Assembly: GCA_934454845.1 (NCBI GenBank)
Contig: CAKSGV010000029.1
Span: 1-12,924, forward strand
DNA: 12,924 nucleotides
Source: an uncultured Eubacteriales bacterium
GTDB lineage: Bacteria > Bacillota > Clostridia > Oscillospirales > Acutalibacteraceae
Direction: 5' to 3'
This document shows, in pieces, positions 6,707-12,924 of this stretch. Below the pieces are notes generated by a model that saw nothing but the letters and a program-made list of their open reading frames with translations, did not search any database and was not told the origin of the DNA. The translations under genes and the position numbers were made by a program. How positions within the stretch are numbered: the first letter of the stretch is position 1; each line of letters begins with the position of its first letter.

Positions 6707-7477
6707 ATGGAAATAGGCGCTCAATTATTCACTTTGAGAGATTTTTGCAAGAATCTTGATGATTTTTCCGAAACTCTTAAAAAAGTAGCAGATATCGGAT
6801 ACAAAAATGTTCAGGTATCCGGAGTTTGCGATTATCAGCCCGATTGGCTTAAAGAACAGCTTGATAAAAACGGTCTTAAATGCGTTCTTACGCATATTCC
6901 TTCGGACAGACTTATCGGGGATACCGACAAAGTTATAACAGATCATAATGTCTTTTCCTGCAAAAATGTGGGTTTGGGAATGTTTGTTTTCAATTCCGAA
7001 AAAGAGGGTCAGACATATGATGATTTTGTAAATACTTATATGCCTGTTGCAAAAAAACTTAAAGCAGGCGATAAATATTTTATGTATCACAATCACGACA
7101 GGGATTTTGGAAAGATTGATAATAAGCCTATTATGCTTAAGCTGGCAGAGGATTTTTCGCCTGATATTCTCGGATTTACCCTCGATGTCTTCTGGATACA
7201 GATGGCAGGCGGAGATCCGGCATATTGGATAGAAAAATTCAGCGGCAGAATTCCGTGTATTCATTTAAAGGATTTCTGTTTTGCCGAAGAGGACAGAAAG
7301 AGCCTTCATATGGCTCCTTTAGGAGAGGGAAATCTAAATTTTGACAGAATTTTTGCTTCCGCCGAAAAAGCAGAAACGGAATATATGCTCGTAGAGCAGG
7401 ATAACTGCAAAGGCGAAGATCCCTTTGAATGTATGAAGAAAAGTTACGATTATCTCCGCTCTTACGGATTCAGATAA
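6707..7477 (+). CDS. sugar phosphate isomerase/epimerase-family TIM barrel (second copy)
   Basis: Cytoplasmic xylose-isomerase-like TIM barrel, 256 residues, last gene of the operon. It starts MEIGAQLFTLRD, typical of the branch found beside Gfo/Idh/MocA dehydrogenases. Likely active-site segments are THIP (62-65), YHNHDRDF (127-134), TLDVFW (158-163) with D160, IHLKD (185-189) with H186, PLGEG (204-208) and LVEQD (228-232) with E230. D133 stands where related proteins often have Glu in HNHxxEF, a possible change in metal binding. ATG at 6707 follows AAAGGAG at 6692-6698, which overlaps the upstream stop. The stop at 7475-7477 is 11 bases before the terminator stem. Family members include 3-keto-glycoside epimerases and lyases. 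The specific reaction is unknown; working with the adjacent oxidoreductases is the best inference. Confidence 0.86.
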   Translation: MEIGAQLFTLRDFCKNLDDFSETLKKVADIGYKNVQVSGVCDYQPDWLKEQLDKNGLKCVLTHIPSDRLIGDTDKVITDHNVFSCKNVGLGMFVFNSEKEGQTYDDFVNTYMPVAKKLKAGDKYFMYHNHDRDFGKIDNKPIMLKLAEDFSPDILGFTLDVFWIQMAGGDPAYWIEKFSGRIPCIHLKDFCFAEEDRKSLHMAPLGEGNLNFDRIFASAEKAETEYMLVEQDNCKGEDPFECMKKSYDYLRSYGFR

Positions 7478-7488
7478 AAATTAAATCT

Positions 7489-7521
7489 TTACCGGGGTTT
7501 AATAGCCCCGGTAATTTTTTT
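7489..7521 (+). terminator. intrinsic terminator of the uxaC operon
   Basis: A perfect 9-base stem TTACCGGGG (7489-7497) / CCCCGGTAA (7506-7514) with an 8-base loop is followed by seven T (7515-7521). It lies 11 bases past the last stop codon and separates the metabolic operon from the exported-protein genes. Confidence 0.95.
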
Positions 7522-7591
7522 ATGCGGTTAAAATATAAAAATACTGCTAATTGTTACAAAAAAAGTAGATGTTAAAATCATGGCGATAATT

Positions 7592-7622
7592 TATAATATA
7601 CTTATAAAGATATCAGGGGAGA
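7592..7622 (+). promoter_or_regulatory. probable -10 and ribosome site of the glycoside hydrolase gene
   Basis: TATAAT (7592-7597) and an overlapping TATACT (7597-7602) lie about 30 bases before the start codon, but neither has a good -35 at 16-18 bases, so the promoter may need an activator. CAGGGGAGA (7614-7622) is a strong ribosome site 6 bases before the ATG. Since the upstream operon is terminated at 7489-7521, an independent promoter in 7522-7600 is expected. Nothing else was found in this gap. Confidence 0.4.
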
Positions 7623-7628
7623 AATATT

Positions 7629-9884
7629 ATGAAAAAACCTTTTTTGATAAAAGCTTTAAGTATATTTTCCGTGCTTGCGGTTTTAGCGTGTAGCTCGGTG
7701 GGATCTTTTGCCCTTACGGCAAGAGATCAGAAAAGTAAAAGAACAGTAAGCGTTAATACTTCAAGCATTATTCAAGAGTATTTTTTAGGTCACGGAAATA
7801 ACCTTTGGACTTTTCCTTACGGCCGCGGAATGAATGACGCTTATGAACTTGTAAATAAAAACAGGACCGATATGCAAAAGCCTGCTTTTATGCGAATGAT
7901 GTTTCTGCCACAGTGGATAGTTTATATTGATGAAGAACCCGAAATTCAGAAAGAACGCTGGGAATCGGGGGATTATAATTGGAATTCTATCGAAGTGATA
8001 AATTTCTTTAACAAAGTAAAAATGTTAAAAGAAGCAGGCACGATAATCGAACTTAATATGGGCGGAAGAATAAGCACAAAATACAGGCTAAATGAATGGT
8101 ATCAGGTGCCGGATTCTTCAATTACATTTTACGGCGGACCTGCCGATTTTGAAACAAGAGGAGCGCCTGATAACCTGAAAGCTTTTGCCAACGCGACGGC
8201 TGCCGTGATTAAAAAGGCTGACGAAAAAGGTCTTGATAATGTAAGGCTCCTTTGCTTCTATAATGAAGTAAACGGAGGAAACTTTGAAGCGTTCTTTGAT
8301 AAGCGTGTTTATTGGACTTCTATGATAAAAGAAGTGCATTTGGCGCTAAAAGCGGCAGGGTACAGGGATAAGAACAACGAGTCGAAATATGTAAAAATTA
8401 TGGGAACCGATTTTTCGGGCCTGATTCAGGACCCCGTTGTATCGGAATATGTAAATTATGTTTATGAAAATTTAAGGAACGATGACGGAACACCCATATT
8501 TGATATTCTTTCTACCCACCAATATATAAGGCACGAAACAGACGTGTATCTTAAAAATTCTTTGGAATTCACTTCGAGATTCAGCGATACCCCTGTATAT
8601 AACACAGAGGGAAGCGGCGTTATAAATGCCGACGGAAGCTATAATCTTAACTATATGCGAAATACGATTTCCTGTTGCCTTATGATTGCAAACACCGGTT
8701 TTGCAGGTAATGCGTTATGGTTTTATTCTCCTGAAAGACTTTCCGATCCTTTCAATCTCGATCAGTCGGGATATGAGATGTGCAACTGGGATTTTCCGAC
8801 AAGGGGCACTTGGACTGTAGGAGAAAACAATGCGCAGATAGGTCTTTTTTACAGATATGTCGAAAAGAATTCAAAGGTTTATAAAACCGCGGTTTCGAAT
8901 GACGATATTTATTCTGCAACTTTCGGAAAAGACGGCGGATATTCTGTGTTTACCGAAATGGACTACGGCGAAACAAACAGTAAAAGAACATTATGCGTTG
9001 AGTTTACAGGGGACAATATCCCGGCAGACGGCACAAAATTTGAACGCCATACATATATTTTCCCCGATGATGACGGCGACGGCATAGCGGATTCCGAGTA
9101 TCCGTCTTATTATGTTGATGAGTACGGCAATACTGTGGGCGGAGCAAACGCTATCATTCCCGTAACGGATAAGACAGTAACAGTTCAAAACGGTAAAATT
9201 ACGGATGATGATATAACAGGTAAGCACTGCGCGGTTTTATATACCACTATTCCCGAACAGCCTCAGTTAGAGGTTGAAACCACCGACGAAGATGTTTCTA
9301 TAATTGTTGACGGCAAATATGTCAATAAGGTATATGACAGCATTGATTTCAGCGTAGAGCCCGGAAAGAGCATAGAATTATCCGTTAAAAAAATAATCGG
9401 AGCCGACGATAATGCCGAAAATGTCACCTGGGAAATAGTAGGTAAAAATCCGTCTGCGCTAAGTTACTATAATTCGGTTTATGATCCTGCCACTAAAACC
9501 GGCGGAGGTTACGGAATGACTGAAGAAAACTGCGGAAAATTAAGTAAAACTTCCGGAAAAACCGTAACTTACACGGCTGAAAGCACCGAAAAGGGCGATA
9601 CCGTGGCAATAAAAGTAACTTCAAATGCTGATAATGAAGCTTATAAAATAATTATAATTTCAATTGGCTATACTGTGAAATTTGATTACGGATATGACTC
9701 AAAAACCGCAGAAAAGAGCTATAAAAAAGCTGAATACGAGCAGAATTTGCCGATACCCGTAAGGAACGGCTACACCTTTGAGGGTTGGTATGATTCTCAG
9801 GATTACAGCGGTAAAAAGTACGAAAAAACCGATTATGACGCTTTTAATAACGGCATAACACTTTATGCCAAATGGTCTGATTAA
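7629..9884 (+). CDS. exported clan GH-A-like glycoside hydrolase with C-terminal InlB-type repeat
   Basis: Predicted secreted enzyme of 751 residues. Residues 1-28 are a signal peptide (basic MKKPFLIK, hydrophobic core, likely cut after SFA-28); C21 gives only a poor lipobox (VLAC). The catalytic part, about 45-420, looks like a clan GH-A TIM barrel: FYNEVNGG (210-217) gives candidate acid/base E213 after Asn, and PVYNTEGSG (322-330) gives candidate nucleophile E327, with STHQY (295-299) between. About 420-540 looks like the beta-sandwich that often follows such barrels and contains an Asp-rich loop DDDGDGIADSE (480-490) that may bind calcium. About 545-681 looks like an Ig-like spacer. 682-749 is an InlB/Listeria-Bacteroides repeat (NGYTFEGWYD, ITLYAKW). 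GH39-, GH30- or GH79-like relations are possible; I cannot name the family. The uronate operon upstream makes a uronic-acid-containing glycan plausible, not shown. The next gene is 20 bases downstream. Confidence 0.75.
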   Translation: MKKPFLIKALSIFSVLAVLACSSVGSFALTARDQKSKRTVSVNTSSIIQEYFLGHGNNLWTFPYGRGMNDAYELVNKNRTDMQKPAFMRMMFLPQWIVYIDEEPEIQKERWESGDYNWNSIEVINFFNKVKMLKEAGTIIELNMGGRISTKYRLNEWYQVPDSSITFYGGPADFETRGAPDNLKAFANATAAVIKKADEKGLDNVRLLCFYNEVNGGNFEAFFDKRVYWTSMIKEVHLALKAAGYRDKNNESKYVKIMGTDFSGLIQDPVVSEYVNYVYENLRNDDGTPIFDILSTHQYIRHETDVYLKNSLEFTSRFSDTPVYNTEGSGVINADGSYNLNYMRNTISCCLMIANTGFAGNALWFYSPERLSDPFNLDQSGYEMCNWDFPTRGTWTVGENNAQIGLFYRYVEKNSKVYKTAVSNDDIYSATFGKDGGYSVFTEMDYGETNSKRTLCVEFTGDNIPADGTKFERHTYIFPDDDGDGIADSEYPSYYVDEYGNTVGGANAIIPVTDKTVTVQNGKITDDDITGKHCAVLYTTIPEQPQLEVETTDEDVSIIVDGKYVNKVYDSIDFSVEPGKSIELSVKKIIGADDNAENVTWEIVGKNPSALSYYNSVYDPATKTGGGYGMTEENCGKLSKTSGKTVTYTAESTEKGDTVAIKVTSNADNEAYKIIIISIGYTVKFDYGYDSKTAEKSYKKAEYEQNLPIPVRNGYTFEGWYDSQDYSGKKYEKTDYDAFNNGITLYAKWSD

Positions 9885-9904
9885 ATCAAAAGGGGGATTT
9901 TCTT

Positions 9905-12900
9905 ATGAAAACAATTAAATTAAAAAAATTTATAAGCAAAAATCTTGCTTTGATTTTATCGGTTTCACTCTGCATAGGAATAATTTTTCCTTGCATTTCA
10001 AATTATTATTCCGCAGCTGCAGAGGGAGAAAAAGCAGAAAGCGAAATCGAACAGATAAAGTCCGCCTGGGGGAAATTAAGGACTTTTGAAACGGGTTTAA
10101 GACCAACTCGCCAAAAAGTAAATAACGCCTCGGCGGCTAAGCTTGACGATAGGGATATTATCTCTGTAAACGATACAAATGTGCCTGAAAATATTGAAAA
10201 GAACTTATTAGGCGATACTTATTCTTATTATTACAAGTCATTTGAAAATGATTATTCATATCAGGGAGTAAATACCTCTTCTTCAGAAAGATTTTTATAT
10301 TTAAAAGATAAGAACACTAACACAAAGATAGATCTTTCGGGATATTCGGGATTTTCTTTATCGCTTTATATTGAAGATATAAAGTCCGCGGGTAGTATTG
10401 TTCCGTTCTTCGTCTTTGATATAGCAGGCAATAACAAAAAAGGGAAAACTGTAAGTATTTCCGAAAATATGAAAGGCTCCTGGCTCACTCTTTCTGATAC
10501 CGACCTTTACGAAGGAGGAATATCCGCTCTAAAAGCAGATACGCAGGGAAATCTATCAAGCCTGCAACTTAATCTGTGCGCAGGTCTTAAAATCAAGGCG
10601 ATAAGCGGCTCTTTGATATTAACAAACTCTGTTTTGCTGCCTGCAAATTCTGATGATTTTGATTTGTTTGATTGGATAGAAGCTGCAGATAATCTAGATA
10701 AAAGCGGATTTATCAATACTTCCGAGTTAACCAAAGTTGTTTTAAGCTTAAAAGAAAAATATAAAAAAGATCTAAGCTTTTCTAATCTTAAATCTGCGTG
10801 GACCAAGCTTAAATACAAATACGGAAAAACCATTTTGCTCCCCGTGAGAGAAAAAGCACAGGGCGTAAATTATGACGCTTCTTCAGGAAACTCTTCACAG
10901 TATTTCTTAAACAGTGATGAGAATTTTGCGCTGCTCACACCCGGAATCGATAAAAGATCTTTGGGTGACGCATATCTTAATTTCCAAAGGTCATATAAAG
11001 CAAATTCCGGCACTTCGGGCGATTGCCTGATGTTCAGCAATTCAACTGTTTTTAACAGCTATAAAACAAGCAAAATAAATATTACCGACTTTGAGGATAT
11101 ATATTTTAATATTTATATTGCCGACGTTTTAAATGAGGGCAATATTAAGTTCAATTTCGTTACGGCAAATACTGTACCCGTAGCAGGAAAGACTTTAAAA
11201 ATTTCGTTTTCCGATAAGGAAAGTTGGAAAACCGTAAGATTATCCGATATGTATTCCGGAGATATAAAAGCGCTTTATGAAACTATGCGCAATAAAGATA
11301 TATCAAAAGGGAACGATGCTCAAAAAAGCGGAAATTTAGGATTTTTCTATTTTGAATCTCAGGGCGCTGTATTTAACGGCAGTATCGGCTCGCTTATGGG
11401 AATAGGCTATAACACTTTACCTGAAAGCATAGACGAAATGACAGCCTCCGATCTCATTTTAGCTGCCGAAAAACTTGATTTGACAGAGTTTGATAATACA
11501 GAGCAGTTTATAAATGTTTTAAACGAAACTAAGCTTCTTTTTAAAGACGATCTTGTAATATCAAATCTTAAAGACGCTTGGAAAAATTTAAGAAAAGATG
11601 TAAGCTTTATTGTTCCGTCAAGAGAAAAAGCGGCAAATAAGAATTATGACGCCGGCAACGAAAATAAGGAGTCTTATAAAATAAATAACGATTCGAATTT
11701 TGCCGCATTGCCTTCCGGAATCGATAAAAGCGCTTTAGGCGACGCATTTTTGAAATTTAACAGATCCTTTGATCTCGGCTCCGGTACTTCGGGCGACTGT
11801 CTGATGCTCGGCGATTATCCCGATTTTAACGGATATAAGTCGCACACGACCAAATTTAAAGATTTTAAGGATATGAGCCTTTCTGTTTATATCGACGAGG
11901 TTAAAACAGAGGGGAATATGCGCGCGATGTTTGTTTCTGCAAACACCATTCCTTTAAACGGAAAAGTTATATCAATAACCAAATCCGATGAAAAGCAATG
12001 GAAGACCTTTAAGCTTTCCGATCTTTACGGCGGCGATATTAACGCACTTTATTCCGCAATGCTCAATAAGGAAGTTTCAAAGGGCTTTGATGCGGAAAAC
12101 AGCGGAATTTTCGGATTTTTCTATTTCCAGTCAAACGGCGCAGTATTTAAAGGATATATAGGCTCGTTTGTTTGCAGAGTGTCGGCAGCGTTGCCCGAAA
12201 ATACTTCGGACTGGAATATAGCCGATTGGGTATATGCCGCAAAGCAGCTTGATCTGACGCAGTATTGCGAAAATGTGGAAGATTTCAAAGCGGCTCTTGC
12301 AAACGCAATAGCTTTAAGAGATGAAACAAATACCGCGAGGTCCTGCACAGTCATTTCTTATCCTGAAATTTCCGATATAGGAAGCTTGGATTTAAGCTCA
12401 GATATTCTTTCTGGAAAGCTCCCCGAAGTAAGCTATTATAACGGCACATTTACAAAACCGGAAATTTCCGCAGGTGTTCTTTCTAATATATCCGATGCCG
12501 ACTTAAATACCTGTGCCGAGCTTTCAGGTCTTTCTTACGAAACCGAAGATTGCTATACGGATATTTTGTATGATCTCGGCGGAAAAGCCAACATTACAGA
12601 TATTTATATTGCAAACAGCTCGGATGCGCTTTTAAGAAATTATAAATATTATATCTTTGCTTCAAAAAATCTTTCCGATCTATATGATTTTGATAATCTT
12701 GTAGCGGCTTATGAGAATACTGATAATCAGGCTGTTCAGAAATTTAATTTTTCAATGATAGGAAATATTACCGCTAATTATCTTGCAATTAGAGTTGTAA
12801 AACCTTTAATGGATATGACCGCTTATGACGGTGTTGTAAGAATAAACGAGATTGCGGCAATAGGAACAGTTAAGAATTACACGGTGGAAAAAGGCGACTT

Positions 12901-12924
12901 TTCAAACGAAAAGATTGCGTCTAT
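9905..12924 (+). CDS. large exported repeat protein with discoidin-like domain, cut by the window end
   Basis: Open from ATG at 9905 through the window end, at least 1006 residues with no stop. AGGGGGA (9891-9897) is the ribosome site, 20 bases past the glycoside hydrolase stop region, so the two are probably co-transcribed. Residues 1-39 are a signal peptide (basic start, hydrophobic 13-30, likely cut after SAAA-39). Three related units follow at about 48-289, 290-548 and 549-806. Each begins with a helix of type NLKSAW, continues into a Gly/Ser-rich beta-sandwich-like region and ends in a helix of type DWxxAAxxLD. Units 2 and 3 are close; unit 1 is divergent. Residues about 848-988 resemble an F5/8 type C (discoidin/CBM32-like) domain: SDADLNTC, TDILYDLGG, ITDIYIAN, NYLAIRVV, VRINEIAAIG. 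The function of the repeats is not recognised. Carbohydrate or surface binding next to a secreted hydrolase is the best inference. Any catalytic, sortase or dockerin part would lie beyond the window. Confidence 0.85.
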   Translation, partial: MKTIKLKKFISKNLALILSVSLCIGIIFPCISNYYSAAAEGEKAESEIEQIKSAWGKLRTFETGLRPTRQKVNNASAAKLDDRDIISVNDTNVPENIEKNLLGDTYSYYYKSFENDYSYQGVNTSSSERFLYLKDKNTNTKIDLSGYSGFSLSLYIEDIKSAGSIVPFFVFDIAGNNKKGKTVSISENMKGSWLTLSDTDLYEGGISALKADTQGNLSSLQLNLCAGLKIKAISGSLILTNSVLLPANSDDFDLFDWIEAADNLDKSGFINTSELTKVVLSLKEKYKKDLSFSNLKSAWTKLKYKYGKTILLPVREKAQGVNYDASSGNSSQYFLNSDENFALLTPGIDKRSLGDAYLNFQRSYKANSGTSGDCLMFSNSTVFNSYKTSKINITDFEDIYFNIYIADVLNEGNIKFNFVTANTVPVAGKTLKISFSDKESWKTVRLSDMYSGDIKALYETMRNKDISKGNDAQKSGNLGFFYFESQGAVFNGSIGSLMGIGYNTLPESIDEMTASDLILAAEKLDLTEFDNTEQFINVLNETKLLFKDDLVISNLKDAWKNLRKDVSFIVPSREKAANKNYDAGNENKESYKINNDSNFAALPSGIDKSALGDAFLKFNRSFDLGSGTSGDCLMLGDYPDFNGYKSHTTKFKDFKDMSLSVYIDEVKTEGNMRAMFVSANTIPLNGKVISITKSDEKQWKTFKLSDLYGGDINALYSAMLNKEVSKGFDAENSGIFGFFYFQSNGAVFKGYIGSFVCRVSAALPENTSDWNIADWVYAAKQLDLTQYCENVEDFKAALANAIALRDETNTARSCTVISYPEISDIGSLDLSSDILSGKLPEVSYYNGTFTKPEISAGVLSNISDADLNTCAELSGLSYETEDCYTDILYDLGGKANITDIYIANSSDALLRNYKYYIFASKNLSDLYDFDNLVAAYENTDNQAVQKFNFSMIGNITANYLAIRVVKPLMDMTAYDGVVRINEIAAIGTVKNYTVEKGDFSNEKIAS
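10046..10771 (+). repeat. repeat unit 1 of the large exported protein (divergent)
   Basis: Residues 48-289. It keeps the opening QIKSAWGKL, a degenerate RQK at 69-71, a beta-rich core (LSGYSGFSLSLYIEDIK, 144-160) and the closing DWIEAADNLD (256-265). It lacks the SGTSGDCLM motif of the other two units and has an unrelated Tyr-rich patch near 105-120. Confidence 0.65.
10772..11548 (+). repeat. repeat unit 2 of the large exported protein
   Basis: Residues 290-548. Landmarks are NLKSAWTKL (294-302), REKA (315-318), GIDKRSLGDAYL (347-358), SGTSGDCLM (368-376), ANTVPVAGK (421-429), GFFYFESQGAVF (479-490) and AAEKLD (520-525). Nearly all recur in unit 3 with a spacing of about 258-260 residues. 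Confidence 0.85.
11549..12322 (+). repeat. repeat unit 3 of the large exported protein
   Basis: Residues 549-806. Landmarks are NLKDAWKNL (554-562), REKA (573-576), GIDKSALGDAFL (605-616), SGTSGDCLM (626-634), ANTIPLNGK (679-687), GFFYFQSNGAVF (737-748) and DWVYAAKQLD (774-783). The SGTSGDCLM codons differ from unit 2 at several third positions, so the duplication is not very recent. Confidence 0.85.
12446..12868 (+). other. F5/8 type C (discoidin/CBM32-like) domain region
   Basis: Residues about 848-988 of the large exported protein. The order SDADLNT (D-rich, Thr), YDLGG, ITDIYIAN, YYIFASKNL, YLAIRVVK and NEIAAIG follows the strand pattern of galactose-binding-like discoidin domains, where such loops hold calcium and sugar. 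It sits after the third repeat and is complete or nearly so before the window ends. Confidence 0.65.

Noticed and set aside
6725..7264. Long minus-strand open frame (179 codons) opposite the last TIM-barrel gene, and similar antisense frames opposite other genes
   Set aside because: They overlap clear enzyme genes, have Ile/Phe/Lys/Cys-rich compositions typical of reversed coding sequence, and show no ribosome site or domain.
7670..7693. Lipobox in the glycosidase signal peptide (VLAC, C21)
   Set aside because: Leu at -2 is unfavourable, and a type I site after SFA at residue 28 fits better; a lipoprotein cannot be fully excluded.
9068..9100. DDDGDGIADSE as a dockerin
   Set aside because: Dockerins need two such loops with helices near a terminus; only one is present and it lies mid-protein.
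1..12924. CRISPR array, tRNA, rRNA, insertion sequence or phage genes
   Set aside because: No regularly spaced direct repeats, tRNA-like folds, transposase motifs or terminal inverted repeats were seen; the only large repeats are the protein-coding units at 10046-12322.

Overview
The window looks like chromosomal DNA from an anaerobic, low-GC Firmicute, most likely a gut or rumen Clostridia/Oscillospiraceae-type bacterium. The signs are AT-rich intergenic DNA, strong AGGAG-type ribosome binding sites, tightly packed sugar operons, a Gram-positive InlB-type (Listeria-Bacteroides) repeat on a secreted enzyme, and a B. subtilis-like set of hexuronate enzymes. No rRNA, tRNA, CRISPR array, insertion sequence or phage gene was seen.

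Region 1 (1-191) is a divergent regulatory region. It holds a good plus-strand promoter for the operon and a strong-looking minus-strand promoter with a near-consensus Shine-Dalgarno. The minus-strand signals imply a divergent gene whose body lies outside the window, but no normal start codon follows them.

Region 2 (192-7477) is one operon of seven genes with gaps of 3-22 bases, closed by a clear intrinsic terminator at 7489-7521. The first three genes form a D-glucuronate route: UxaC isomerises glucuronate to fructuronate, the SDR enzyme (UxuB/YjmF type) reduces it to D-mannonate, and UxuA dehydrates that to 2-keto-3-deoxygluconate (KDG). The next four genes are arranged TIM barrel, Gfo/Idh/MocA oxidoreductase, Gfo/Idh/MocA oxidoreductase, TIM barrel. 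This composition recalls established 3-keto-sugar systems, in which an NAD-dependent Gfo/Idh/MocA enzyme oxidises a glycoside and a metal-dependent xylose-isomerase-like enzyme epimerises or cleaves it (E. coli YcjS/YcjR/YcjQ; C-glycoside DgpA/DgpC). The inference is that this block prepares an unusual uronic-acid-containing glycoside for the uronate pathway. KDG kinase, KDPG aldolase, a transporter and a regulator are not in the window.

Region 3 (7522-12924) carries two large exported proteins transcribed in the same direction, 20 bases apart. The first is a 751-residue clan GH-A-like glycoside hydrolase with a C-terminal InlB-type repeat. The second is a protein of at least 1006 residues, cut by the window end. 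It has three degenerate repeats of about 245-260 residues followed by a discoidin (F5/8 type C)-like domain. They probably act outside the cell on a carbohydrate whose products feed the operon, but the substrate cannot be read from the sequence.

The least explained items are the repeat protein, the four-gene redox/TIM-barrel block, the four-cysteine motif in UxaC, and the divergent promoter without a normal start codon.
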